DNA of 25,019 nucleotides, taken from positions 1 through 25,019 of the forward strand of contig JBELEM010000025.1 in assembly GCA_042093735.1 (NCBI GenBank), in the 5' to 3' direction. A program made the translations under genes and the position numbers. This stretch comes from Hellea sp042093735. GTDB lineage: Bacteria; Pseudomonadota; Alphaproteobacteria; Caulobacterales; Maricaulaceae. Positions 7,799 through 16,675 of this stretch are shown one piece after another. The notes beneath the pieces were generated by a model. The model saw nothing but the letters and a program-made list of their open reading frames with translations. It was not told where the DNA came from and made no database searches. The number at the start of each line of letters is the position of its first letter. The first letter of the stretch is position 1.

Positions 7799-9709
7799 CT
7801 ATTTTGTCCAGATAGGTGAACTCCATGCGCGATCTTGAAGTGTGGATTGCATATTGGGGTTTGGAGGAGTCCCATTACGAATTGCATCCCAAGTACTCCA
7901 ACGACATTTTGGGTTTTCTAAAACACGAATATAATAAGCGGAATTTTGGCCTTTTTCGTAATTAGGGTCAGACCAAAGCGCTTTGAGCTCACTGCTTCCT
8001 GTCTCATCGTTCGTTTTACAGTTAGTCAAATTAACTGTTGCTCCATTATCAGGACATCGGTTGGTTTGAGGTGATGGCTCTACCCCCTTTGAGCAGGAAA
8101 TATCATATATTTCTTCATGATTTTTAGCTCCATCCGACCAAACCTTTATAATTTGTATTCGTTGTAGAGGATATCCGTCTGGGTCCATGACCGCCCAAGC
8201 AATAAAAACTGGAGATTCATTTTTGCTATTATAAACTCCTCCCATAGGCGTACCCTGTTCGTAAGCTTCTTCAAGCATTTTAGTCGATGACAGAATCGTA
8301 TTTTCATAGTTTCCAGCAAAAAATCGGGCTTTAATACGGGGTCCTGATGTTGCAAAAGTCTCTTTACGTTTCATGGCATCAAATATGTCTTCTCTAGTGT
8401 TAGACTCAGCCCATACACCAGCTAAACCAGATGCTCCATATGAAGCAGAAGATATAAAAGCCAACTCAGTCTCTTCAGTTTCAACATTATCCCATGACTT
8501 TTTACCATCTGGGGGCACTGATCCTCGATTAGCAAGGTCATTATCATGTGAGAACTTACCAAAATGCTCCTCTTCAGATAAAGATGGAGCGCTTACGTGG
8601 GTATCTGATGATCCAATAAAACCAAAAGCATATGGGTTAGCATCAATACCCTTCTCAATACCAATTCCTCTGGACAAAGCTTGACGAACAAAACTGCCGG
8701 GAACTTTCTCACTTTCCGTAGCCATGCCAACTAAGATTTCATAAAGTTCATGATTTGCGAATTCATCTTCTGGAGATAACAATGGGTGAGTTTCAGAGGT
8801 GCCTTTGACCTGAGTCATTTCAACTATAGGTTCATTTTTAAGTCGGTTCTCAGCATAGGCTTTGGTAATAGGCGATCCATCAGTTGTTGTCATAGAAAAC
8901 ATTTGGCCGTTAGAAGCATTAGAATTGTGAGGAATTGATAATACATCAAACCCTTCATCACGTTTGTCATTCATCCATCTCCAAAGGTCCTCTGGATTTG
9001 TAGAGTCGAGTGTCGAAAATAAACGTTCAGGAGCCCTGTCACGAAAAACAACATTGCGGTGCAAATTAATTGCTCCTAGGTTATCTGTTATCTCACCAAT
9101 GATATTCATATTAGTATATTCATAAGCTGCAAATGTCGTAAATTTACCTGGTTCGTAATGCTTTTCTGCTGCAAGAACATTCTCGGCCCATGCGCTATCT
9201 ATAAAATCTCTATCATAAATATCTTCTAATGGGTCTCCTGTTACTATTGTTGTTCCAACCTTTGTGAATGCTTCAATACGAGCTTCTCTTGAACCCCCAA
9301 ATATTCCGAAAATTGACTTCGCTGTATCTGTTTTGGACAGAGGGTTTCCCCTATCTCGCATTGCAGCAAGAACACCCATGTATTCTCCGTGATCTGTTAC
9401 TCCGTAAAAGTCTAAAGGGGCACCAGAAATTGTAATATCTTTACCGGCTCCATTATCGATAGTATCGCCCTTTGCAAAACGGTATGCGTCATCAGCATTA
9501 GTCCTTGTACCTGTTATAAAGGCATCAAAAGAGTTTTTTGTATGCACATGCAGGTCACCAAAATAAGCATTTCTTGTATCCACCCTTTCAACCACAACTG
9601 GAGTTGTTTTAGGGTCGATCGTAGAAGTTTCATTTTCTAAACTTTCCGTACAGCCCGCGACTAAGAATAGACTAATGACCGTGCTTCCTAAGTAAATATT
9701 TTTAAGCAT
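7799..9709 (-). CDS. DUF3604 domain-containing lipoprotein (PHP-like metal site)
   Basis: A 636-residue protein with a lipoprotein signal peptide (lipobox V-A-G-C, Cys20), so it is expected in the cell envelope. DUF3604 is shown by YFGDLHVHTKNSFDAF (His54 and His56), FYGVTDHGEYMG, SIPHNSNASNGQMF, and GSSDTHVSAPSLS. Together these make a PHP-phosphoesterase-like metal site: H-x-H, T-D-H, P-H and S-D-T-H. Family function is not established; hydrolysis of an ester or phosphoester is a reasonable guess. It starts nine bases after the crotonase stop with an AGAGGA ribosome-binding site, making it the last gene of the ligase-Rieske-crotonase unit. Its stop touches that of the GMC gene with no base between. 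Confidence 0.88.
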   Translation of the reverse strand: MLKNIYLGSTVISLFLVAGCTESLENETSTIDPKTTPVVVERVDTRNAYFGDLHVHTKNSFDAFITGTRTNADDAYRFAKGDTIDNGAGKDITISGAPLDFYGVTDHGEYMGVLAAMRDRGNPLSKTDTAKSIFGIFGGSREARIEAFTKVGTTIVTGDPLEDIYDRDFIDSAWAENVLAAEKHYEPGKFTTFAAYEYTNMNIIGEITDNLGAINLHRNVVFRDRAPERLFSTLDSTNPEDLWRWMNDKRDEGFDVLSIPHNSNASNGQMFSMTTTDGSPITKAYAENRLKNEPIVEMTQVKGTSETHPLLSPEDEFANHELYEILVGMATESEKVPGSFVRQALSRGIGIEKGIDANPYAFGFIGSSDTHVSAPSLSEEEHFGKFSHDNDLANRGSVPPDGKKSWDNVETEETELAFISSASYGASGLAGVWAESNTREDIFDAMKRKETFATSGPRIKARFFAGNYENTILSSTKMLEEAYEQGTPMGGVYNSKNESPVFIAWAVMDPDGYPLQRIQIIKVWSDGAKNHEEIYDISCSKGVEPSPQTNRCPDNGATVNLTNCKTNDETGSSELKALWSDPNYEKGQNSAYYIRVLENPKCRWSTWDAIRNGTPPNPNMQSTLQDRAWSSPIWTK

Positions 9710-9718
9710 AATTTTCCT

Positions 9719-10078
9719 CTAATTTCCTGTCCAGTATGGTTTTCTTTTCTCTGAAAAAGCCTTAATTCCTTCTCTAGCATCATCACTATTTCGCCATTTT
9801 AGAAATTCATCATAACTTTCTTGTTTAGCTAATGCAGTTTTCAAACTATCCTCTGAGAGCCCTCTTTTTAAGGTCATTTTAGATGCCTGAATTGCCAAAG
9901 GCGCGCCCCTCAAAATATCATCACAATATTTTTTTACAACATCCATCAACTTATCATGAGTTACTACTTTATTCACGAACCCCATGCGCAAACCCTCATC
10001 CGCCGTGTACTTTCTTGATGTAAGAATGATCTCCATAGCGTTTTTTTGCCCTATTTGTCGAGGCAACCTATGAAGGCC
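9719..10078 (-). CDS. Enoyl-CoA hydratase/isomerase (crotonase) family, C-terminal half; 5' end lost in scaffold gap
   Basis: Only the last 119 residues are present. They match the crotonase C-terminus: GLHRLPRQIGQKNAMEIILT, then RKYTADEGLRMGFVNKVV, APLAIQASKMTLKRGL and EGIKAFSEKRKPYWTGN. The oxyanion-hole region and the catalytic acids lie in the missing N-terminal half, so hydratase, isomerase or another crotonase activity cannot be told apart. Compared with the usual length of about 260 residues, some 140 residues (over 400 bases) are missing, so the true gap is longer than the 100 N shown. The frame joins that of the Rieske gene across the gap by chance; the two are separate proteins. Confidence 0.88.
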   Translation of the reverse strand, partial: GLHRLPRQIGQKNAMEIILTSRKYTADEGLRMGFVNKVVTHDKLMDVVKKYCDDILRGAPLAIQASKMTLKRGLSEDSLKTALAKQESYDEFLKWRNSDDAREGIKAFSEKRKPYWTGN

Positions 10079-10178
10079 NNNNNNNNNNNNNNNNNNNNNN
10101 NNNNNNNNNNNNNNNNNNNNNNNNNNNNNNNNNNNNNNNNNNNNNNNNNNNNNNNNNNNNNNNNNNNNNNNNNNNNNN
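10079..10178. other. Scaffold gap (100 N)
   Basis: An exact run of 100 N, a conventional placeholder for a gap of unknown size. The missing N-terminus of the crotonase and the missing C-terminal tail of the Rieske protein need well over 400 bases, so the real distance exceeds 100, and further genes could be hidden. Confidence 0.97.
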
Positions 10179-11242
10179 TTACCCCATTCTGCATAAAATT
10201 GTGAAAAGTATTTTCTAAAAGGGAGTATAGGGCCATCCCCATCACATATACTGGGCTTTGGCATATATTTTTGACGGTCCCATACGACTTTATCTTGATC
10301 CAGTTGTTTACAAATTTCACGCCTCATAGCCTTAGCTAGACTAGCCATGGGGCCTTCAGCTTCTATTTTTGGCTGAGTAAATGCGAACCTAATATGCGTT
10401 CTTTCTTGATCTATAGGAGTTATACCAGCCACCATTAAGGTTTCAGAAATTCCAGAAAACTTAGTCCAACTTTGTCCTGCTCCTACAGTCCCATAAGCTA
10501 TAGTCCCATCTACAACACCTTTTGGGGTTGGCATTTTAGCATCAACACTCGCCGTTCGTTTGTGTCCATCAAATTCAAAATCATAATCAGGGAAATCATT
10601 TGTACCGTGGATGTATTTGAAATGGGCAGCATCAACTCCATTTTCAGCCATGTTTTGCACAGGTCCATGAACAATCCATTCATATTTTTTATAATCAGTC
10701 CAGTTTGCATCATAAACTTGTTCAAAAGTTTCTGGCTGCCACTTCGGAGACTCGTTATATGGATGGTACCAAACTAATATTTGCTTGTTACTTTCTTTGA
10801 CAATCCACTCTTTTTCACAAGGCCTAGCAGCAGACGGTGGTATTTTTTTTGCATAAGGAACAGCAATAACACTTCCTTTACTATTGTATTCCCAAGCATG
10901 AAATGGGCATTCTAACGAGTTTCCTTTAACTCTACCACCATAACCCATATGAGCACCAAGATGTTTACAATACGCATCAATGACCCTTGCTCTACCATCC
11001 TCGCCTCGCCATAGAACTAAATCTTTGCCAAAGTAAAAAAGAGGTTTGACTTCACCAACTAAGAGTTCATCTGTGTAAGCCACCATAAACCAACCAAATG
11101 GCATCGGTAAGGTATCAAGATTTCGGTCACTAATTGAGGCACGGTTATCGACTGGATTCATCCTCCATGAAGTTAAATCATCACCCTTCAATCCCTCTAA
11201 TTGGGACCATACAGCAACGTGAGAAGTAGTATTTGAGCTCAT
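10179..11242 (-). CDS. Rieske non-heme iron oxygenase, KshA/Neverland-like alpha subunit (C-terminal end lost in gap)
   Basis: The first 354 residues of an oxygenase. The Rieske [2Fe-2S] domain has Cys92-x-His94 (CKHLGAH) and Cys112-x2-His115 (CPFHAWEY). The mononuclear-iron site is seen in ENGVDAAHFKYIHGT, with Asp204, His207 and His212. The end reads DGDGPI followed by RKYFSQFYAEWG, which aligns with the final 20 residues of the related protein at 23121-24143, so only a short tail is missing. The N-terminal extension of about 45 residues is longer than in that paralogue. Such enzymes hydroxylate or desaturate steroids and related ring compounds and need a separate electron-transfer partner, which is not encoded here. 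It overlaps the amidohydrolase stop by four bases (ATGA). Confidence 0.92.
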
Positions 11243-12120
11243 ATTTGATCCTTTAGTTTAAAGACTTTTATTGCATTCTCTCTCAAAAATTTAGGCCACA
11301 CATGTGCCTTTAGTGGTACATTCTCCATATCACTAAAAATACGGTCTAAACTTAAACCCATTGGAAAGTATCCGGCATAGATAATCTTATCTGCACCCCT
11401 AGTATTCGCATATTCTATTATTGCTTTTGGGTAGTGTTTAGGAGCAAAAGCGGATGTTGAATAATACAAATTGGGATATTTTATCATAAGTTTTACAGCC
11501 AAATTCTCCCAAGGCTCGGCTCCATGTCTCATTACTATTTTCAAATCAGGGAAAAACCAACAAACTTCATCTAAATGTTCTACTTTCTGGGTATGCATTG
11601 GTATTCTAGGACCTGGTACGCCAACGTTAAGCACTATAGGAATATCAAGCTCAACACATGCTGCATAAAGCGGATACATCCTAGCATCATTTATAGCTAC
11701 TTGCGGGCATGTCCCTGCAGGAAAAACTGAAGCTGATTTTATACCATATTTTTTATGTAAAAACTTTAACCTTTTTACTTCTTTCATTCCATCATTAGGG
11801 TTGCACGGCACATCAAAAAAGAAACGCTTTGGATAATCTTTAGCAGCTTGCTCTGAAGTTTTATCATCATTAAAACCAACCATAGCCATTTCGATATTAT
11901 GGGCATTCATCTGTTTAATTGTCCAAGTTACAAAATCTGCTTCATGAGAGGATGGCTCGGGAATATCTTTAAACATATATTGGGCAGGCATTTTAAACAT
12001 ATCACGGCTCTGCTGGTCGTTTAACAAAGGTCGAAAGCTGCTATACCAGTCCGATCTATCTGCATGAGTTGGGATACCCAACATTGTGTCTATAATTTTT
12101 ATATCTTTAGGGTAAGTCAT
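11239..12120 (-). CDS. Amidohydrolase family 2-like TIM-barrel protein with degenerate metal site
   Basis: A 293-residue protein of the Amidohydro_2 (PF04909-like) TIM-barrel type; no other fold fits as well. Segments include KIIDTMLGIPTHA, IKSASVFPAGTCPQ, IPIVLNVGVPGPR, DLKIVMRHGAEPWENLA, NLYYSTSAFAP and KIIYAGYFPMGLSLDRIF. Classical members bind metal through H-x-H after strand 1, a His after strand 5 and an Asp in G-S-D-Y-P after strand 8. Here strand 1 reads D11-T-M-L-G, the strand 5 His position is Asn165, and the strand 8 Asp position is Tyr251; only His199 remains. A metal-independent or altered activity is possible. I chose the ATG at 12120, one base after the ligase stop; an upstream in-frame start at 12180 would overlap the ligase. 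Confidence 0.8.
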   Translation of the reverse strand: MTYPKDIKIIDTMLGIPTHADRSDWYSSFRPLLNDQQSRDMFKMPAQYMFKDIPEPSSHEADFVTWTIKQMNAHNIEMAMVGFNDDKTSEQAAKDYPKRFFFDVPCNPNDGMKEVKRLKFLHKKYGIKSASVFPAGTCPQVAINDARMYPLYAACVELDIPIVLNVGVPGPRIPMHTQKVEHLDEVCWFFPDLKIVMRHGAEPWENLAVKLMIKYPNLYYSTSAFAPKHYPKAIIEYANTRGADKIIYAGYFPMGLSLDRIFSDMENVPLKAHVWPKFLRENAIKVFKLKDQI

Positions 12121-12121
12121 T

Positions 12122-13768
12122 TTACTTCTGCTCTTTTTTAAATAGCTTTGCGTACGTTTCTTTAACTTTATTTTTTTCAATTTTTCCCATAGCGTTTAAT
12201 TCAAAAGGCTCATTTTGTATGATAATTCGCTCTGGTATTTTATACTTAGCTAAATTATTTATTGCAAAGCTTAAGATATCTTTCTCCAACAAGCCATCTT
12301 TAGCATAGAGACTCACAATAAGAGCCTCACCCAGTCGTGAGTGAGGAATGCCATATGCACAAACTGCTAAAACATCTTTATGGCGACCCAATATTTGTTC
12401 AATCTCAGCACAATAAATATTTTCACCGCCTGATATTACCATATCAGTTTTTCTATCAACAATATAAATGTAACCTTGATCGTCTATTTTTCCTATATCG
12501 CCCGTCTTAAACCAATCACGTGACATACAAGCTGCAGTCTCATCAGGTCTATTAAAGTAGCCTTGCATGAGTGTTGCACCCTTGACCCAAATTTCACCAA
12601 TTTCGCCATTAGCTAAGCTGACACCTTCATCATCTGTGATCTGCACATCAAACATGGGAAGTATTTGACCCGAAGCGGATGGGTTAACAAGATAAGCTTC
12701 GCCAACAGCTTGGGATATTGCTCCGCATGTCTCAGTCATCCCATAACCTGCACCTATAAAAGCTTTTGGAAATGATTTTTGAATCCGATCAAGGAGATTA
12801 ATAGGTAAAGCTTGTCCTCCACAGGAAACCGAAACTAAGGAAGAAAGATCAAATTTCTCAAAATCCGGAGAACGCAGTAAATCCCAATACATTGTTGGAA
12901 CCCCACCAAAATTTGATATTTTTTCCTCTTCAATCAACATTAGGGCCTTTTCAGGTTTCCACCTTTCCATTATCACCAATTTTCCACCATTGATCAGTGC
13001 AGTCATAAAGATTGCACTGCAACCACTTGTATGAAATAAAGGAAATATTAAAAGCGACCCACTTTGAGGCATCTGAGATTTTAATCTTTCGACATCAATA
13101 CCATAATTTAATGCCATTCTTTTAAGCACAGCAGCCATTGCCAACTGAGTATTCATCACACCTGATATAAAAGCACCATGAGTGATCACAGCAGCTTTAG
13201 CAACACCAGTTGTACCAGAGGTAAAAAACATACATGCAATATCATCGCTCTCTGTATGAGTGGCGTTGAATTGAATTGATTTCTTTGGAAAATTATCAGC
13301 TGATAGATATCTACCTTTATAACCTTCTTTGAATAGAACATCTAGTCGAGCGCTATCACCAATTACACAAACACAATTAGTATCTTCAATAGCTTGTAGC
13401 ATGGACTCTCCAGTTCCTCGACTATTTATCAGAACTGCCACTCCGCCAGCATTTATTATGGCAATAAAGGCAATGATCCATTCAGGCTGGTTCTTCATAC
13501 AAATAGCTACACTTTTACCCTTAATCTCTGAAATTTCTTTTGTAAGCCAAAAGCTGAGCCCATCTGCATACCCAAATACGTCATCAAAGCTGAGACGAGT
13601 ATCTCCAGAAACTAAAAATTCAGTAGCCCCAAATTTTCTTGCATTATTAAATATAACGCCCATATTTTTTGGAGAATTCTTGAAAATGCGAATTGACCCT
13701 TCAGAAATAACTTCGAATTCTTCGCCAGGGGACATTAACTCTTCAACTATTGGATCAGCATTTACCAT
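12122..13768 (-). CDS. AMP-dependent acyl-CoA synthetase/ligase (ANL superfamily)
   Basis: A 548-residue adenylate-forming ligase that activates a carboxylic acid through an acyl-AMP and passes it to CoA. The P-loop is FTSGTTGVAKAA (182-193), with V-A-K in place of the usual x-P-K. Motif A5 is GYGMTETCG (341-349), the hinge region A8 is WFKTGDIG followed by IVDRKTDMVISGGENIYCAE, and the A10 catalytic lysine is Lys529 in M-G-K-I. The protein is full length and starts at an ATG 18 bases from an operator-like half-site. It leads the unit amidohydrolase, Rieske, crotonase, DUF3604. The acid substrate is unknown; the context suggests a ring- or isoprenoid-derived acid. Confidence 0.93.
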   Translation of the reverse strand: MVNADPIVEELMSPGEEFEVISEGSIRIFKNSPKNMGVIFNNARKFGATEFLVSGDTRLSFDDVFGYADGLSFWLTKEISEIKGKSVAICMKNQPEWIIAFIAIINAGGVAVLINSRGTGESMLQAIEDTNCVCVIGDSARLDVLFKEGYKGRYLSADNFPKKSIQFNATHTESDDIACMFFTSGTTGVAKAAVITHGAFISGVMNTQLAMAAVLKRMALNYGIDVERLKSQMPQSGSLLIFPLFHTSGCSAIFMTALINGGKLVIMERWKPEKALMLIEEEKISNFGGVPTMYWDLLRSPDFEKFDLSSLVSVSCGGQALPINLLDRIQKSFPKAFIGAGYGMTETCGAISQAVGEAYLVNPSASGQILPMFDVQITDDEGVSLANGEIGEIWVKGATLMQGYFNRPDETAACMSRDWFKTGDIGKIDDQGYIYIVDRKTDMVISGGENIYCAEIEQILGRHKDVLAVCAYGIPHSRLGEALIVSLYAKDGLLEKDILSFAINNLAKYKIPERIIIQNEPFELNAMGKIEKNKVKETYAKLFKKEQK

Positions 13769-13785
13769 TTGTAATTAAAAGCACC

Positions 13786-13815
13786 CTCGTTTTTTTGTAC
13801 AGCTTATATTACGCA
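13786..13815. promoter_or_regulatory. Operator-like inverted repeat, site 4 (CTCGTT-N18-TACGCA)
   Basis: CTCGTT (13786-13791) and TACGCA (13810-13815) are inverted with an 18-base spacer. The site lies next to the start of the acyl-CoA ligase on the minus strand (ATG at 13768). The left half is degenerate but is one mismatch from the left half of site 1. Confidence 0.4.
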
Positions 13816-13848
13816 TTATTGATAATCAACATAGCTTTTCAACAGAAT

Positions 13849-13878
13849 TGCGTATTTTTTATGTTTATTTTCTACGCA
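13849..13878. promoter_or_regulatory. Operator-like inverted repeat, site 5 (TGCGTA-N18-TACGCA)
   Basis: Two perfect, mutually inverted half-sites (13849-13854 and 13873-13878) lie 37 bases upstream of the SDR ATG at 13915. Their spacing equals that of sites 1-4 and 6. A single extra TACGCA follows at 13895-13900. Confidence 0.62.
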
Positions 13879-13914
13879 TTCTAAATTATAAGCTTACGCA
13901 CAAAAGGGGGTCTT

Positions 13915-14679
13915 ATGAATGATTTAAAAGATAAAACCGCTATTGTTAGCGGGGGCAGTGATGGTATTGGGCTAGCAATTGCAAGAAAGTTATCACTGAA
14001 AGGTGCTCATGTAATAATATGCGCTCGAAATGAAGATAAGCTATCGGTCGCAATTGAAAAAATAAAGCATGAAGGAGGTAAATGCGAAGGAAAAGTTCTG
14101 GATGTAAGCGCAGCAAAGGAATATTCACTGATGATAACTGATGTAGCTAAAAAACATGGATTAGATATTCTCGTTAACAATGCTGCACATGTTGGCATGG
14201 GACTAATTAAAGATGTAAACCTTGATGAATTTCAAAAAAATTTTAGAACTAATGTAGATGCTCCATACGCTGGCACTAAAGCAGCAATGTTAGCCATGTC
14301 TGGAAAAGGTGGTAGTATAATAAATGTGAGTTCAGTGAATGGGGACAGAGCGATGGTAGGCATGTCGGGTTATGGTGCATCAAAGGCTGCACTCCTACAT
14401 TTCACGCGAAACGCCGCAATGGAAGGTGCGCGTCTTGGAGTAAGAATAAATTCAGTTACCCCAGGACCAATAATGACACCCGCCACAAAAGCTTGGTTTG
14501 ATAGTGATCCAGATGCAGGAGCAGCTATCGCTGATGCAAACCCAATGGGCAGAATAGGAACACCAGAGGAAGTAGCAAACGTGGTATATTTTCTGGCATC
14601 AGATGAATCATCTTATATCACAGGAGCGAGCATACCTGTCGACGGTGGAAAAGCTAACGAACTATACGTACCAACTTAG
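13915..14679 (+). CDS. Short-chain dehydrogenase/reductase (classical SDR)
   Basis: A 254-residue classical SDR. The glycine motif is GGSDGIG (13-19), the structural N-N-A-A is at 88-91, and the catalytic residues are Ser140, Tyr153 and Lys157 (YGASK). The end reads YITGASIPVDGGKANELYVP, with the FabG-like substrate-loop end. A strong ribosome-binding site (AAGGGGG) ends four bases before the ATG, which fixes the start. It leads a plus-strand pair with a second SDR ten bases downstream. It probably acts on a hydroxyl or keto intermediate of the island's substrate; cofactor preference is not certain. Confidence 0.93.
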   Translation: MNDLKDKTAIVSGGSDGIGLAIARKLSLKGAHVIICARNEDKLSVAIEKIKHEGGKCEGKVLDVSAAKEYSLMITDVAKKHGLDILVNNAAHVGMGLIKDVNLDEFQKNFRTNVDAPYAGTKAAMLAMSGKGGSIINVSSVNGDRAMVGMSGYGASKAALLHFTRNAAMEGARLGVRINSVTPGPIMTPATKAWFDSDPDAGAAIADANPMGRIGTPEEVANVVYFLASDESSYITGASIPVDGGKANELYVPT

Positions 14680-14688
14680 GAAGAAACT

Positions 14689-15342
14689 ATGAATTTGACT
14701 AATAAAACAGCTATAGTAACTGGTGCGGGTCAGGGAATCGGAGCTGCAATAGTAAAAAAATTATCCGAAAATGGTGCTCGTGTAGCTGCGATTGATCTCA
14801 ATATAGAGAGTGTAAAATCAGTAATTCAATCATTGAAAGGTAAGCATCTAGCACTGCAATGCAACGTTGGAAAAAGCAAGGATGTCATTAATGCAGTCAG
14901 AAAAGCAAGAGAGATTTTCGGAAGGTTAGACTATGTAGTAAATTGCGCTGGAATCGGGCAAGCAGATGGTGATGGATCAGAAAAGTTTTATGAAGCAATG
15001 AATAAAAAAAATGATGAAATTGCTAAAAATGGGAAATCAAGCACTTTTGTCGACCATCTGATACATATGGAAGATGAGGGATGGGAAACTGTTTTAGCAG
15101 TTAACTTAAATGGAGCATTCTACACTTGCCGTGAGGCCGTCCGTATAATGGCTGAAGACAACAATGGAGGTTCAATTGTAAATATTAGCTCTACTTCAGC
15201 CCAATCTGGGGAAGGATCTCCTCATTATGTTACAAGTAAATCTGCTTTAATTGGCCTAACGAGGCAACTCGCTCGTGAGCTAGCCCCTAGGGGAATTCGT
15301 GTAAATGCTGTTGCACCGGGACCAACTAACACACCCATTATG
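14689..15342 (+). CDS. Short-chain dehydrogenase/reductase with insertion, 3' end lost in scaffold gap
   Basis: The first 218 residues of a classical SDR. It has GAGQGIG (12-18), N-C-A-G (85-88), Ser168, Tyr180 and Lys184 in HYVTSKSA, and ends at GPTNTPIM before the gap. Between N-C-A-G and the next core helix there are about 35 extra residues (roughly 93-128, ending HMEDEGW), rich in charged residues; I recall similar insertions in some actinobacterial SDRs. An AGGAAG ribosome-binding site precedes the ATG. It probably works with the SDR immediately upstream. The last 50-60 residues, with the substrate-loop end, are missing. Confidence 0.9.
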
Positions 15343-15442
15343 NNNNNNNNNNNNNNNNNNNNNNNNNNNNNNNNNNNNNNNNNNNNNNNNNNNNNNNNNN
15401 NNNNNNNNNNNNNNNNNNNNNNNNNNNNNNNNNNNNNNNNNN
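15343..15442. other. Scaffold gap (100 N)
   Basis: An exact run of 100 N between two convergent truncated genes. The SDR is missing roughly 50-60 residues and the MFS protein a short tail, so the real gap is probably longer than 100 bases and could hold another gene. Confidence 0.97.
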
Positions 15443-16675
15443 TATAAACCATACGCTTGGTAACGCCGCTAGCAAAGTCACCGCCATGGCATATCGAATG
15501 GCTTGATCTCCAAAATGAGATATCAACAATTCGTTGAGCACTCCCACAAATTGAACCCCTAAAGCTAAACCGGTAAAAGTAAGCGCAAATGCCCAAAGGG
15601 CTGTTCCTGTTGCTCTTGCCTGGGCAGGTAATAAATCTTGGAGTGCTGCTTGCATGGCAATCACCCATCCTCCTGCCATTAACCCTGCCGGTAAAGTTAA
15701 AAGAGTTGCTATATTTACATTATCCACAAAGCATAAAGTTGTCATAGATATAAAAAAGCCAATTAAACCAATAGCTGATAGCCAGTATGGCCACCTATCA
15801 TCCTTACTTGTTAAACGGTCACATAGCACACCTATTATTAGAGCTCCGGTAATACCAGCAATGAATGATGGAGCTCCATAACGCGTATTTGCTTCAGTTA
15901 AAGAAAGCTCAAATCCTCTACTAAACAATGTAGGGGCCCATATTCCAAAACCATAGCTTGCAAATCCGCCAAGAGCAGTTCCTATAGTCATGAACCTAAA
16001 ACTATTTCTTTGCCAAAGAGTTTTAAAAGTATAGCTAAATGAGTAATTTTTTATAGAGGATAACACATTTGTATCTAATCTTCCGCGTGCAGGCTCTTTA
16101 ACTAAAATTAAAGTAAGTAGGCCAAGAATTACGCCAGGTGCTCCAAGGGAGATAAATGCTATCCGCCAATGAAAAGCGTCTGCTATTGCTGCCCCACCAA
16201 CTAATCCAAAAATTTGACCAAAATAAACCCCAAAATTTAAAATCGCAAAAGCAAAAGCGCGTTTTTTAGGAGGAAAGTAATCTGAAAGTAATGAAAATGC
16301 AGGTGCTAAAAAAGCAGCCTCTCCTACACCAACACCCAACCTTGAGAAGGCAAATGCCCAAGGGGTATTTACAATGCCCGATAGAACGGTAAAACAACTC
16401 CATACAATGGCCCCAGTTACAATTATTTTAACACGGTTTCTTTTGTCAGCTAATCGCGCAATTGGTATAGCTAGAAGAGTATATACCACAGCAAATGCAG
16501 GACCGACTAAGAAACCCATAAATGTATCAGAGACCTCAAAGGTTTTTTTGATTTCCTCAAGTAACCCTGAAGCTAAGTAACGGTCAGCAACATTAATAAG
16601 ATACAGTAAAACCATCATCAACAGGACAAACCATGAATATTTTCTACTTTGTCGTGTGGTATCTGAAAGACTCAT
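15443..16675 (-). CDS. MFS transporter (spinster-like), C-terminal end lost in gap
   Basis: The first 411 residues of a 12-helix major facilitator transporter in the inner membrane. Helix 1 is WFVLLMMVLLYLINVADRYL, followed by a cytoplasmic stretch and PAFAVVYTLLAIPIARLADK, which holds the loop 2-3 R-L-A-D-K-R-N-R motif. SRLGVGVGEAAFLAPAFSLL covers helix 4 and the start of helix 5. The spinster-like branch is suggested by the N-V-A-D-R-Y motif in helix 1. Such proteins move lipids, sphingolipids or organic acids; here uptake of the island's substrate or export of a product is likely. Its ATG overlaps the ligase stop (ATGA), so the two are co-translated. Only the last part of helix 12 and the tail are lost. 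Confidence 0.93.

Noticed and set aside
8373..8684. A 103-residue plus-strand reading frame
   Set aside because: It lies wholly antisense to the DUF3604 gene and shows no recognisable motif.
9719..11242. A single 507-residue Rieske-crotonase fusion protein
   Set aside because: The middle is only N. The left and right parts are complete-looking ends of two different families, and 100 N is a placeholder.
13329..13778. A 149-residue plus-strand reading frame
   Set aside because: It is antisense to the acyl-CoA ligase N-terminus and has no ribosome-binding site or family signature.
13819..13829. The palindrome TTGATAATCAA as an FNR-type site
   Set aside because: FNR sites need four bases between the half-sites; here there is one, and the element is not repeated elsewhere.
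15225..15668. A reading frame on the minus strand crossing the second gap
   Set aside because: It is the opposite strand of the SDR and an out-of-frame reading of the MFS gene, joined only by N.
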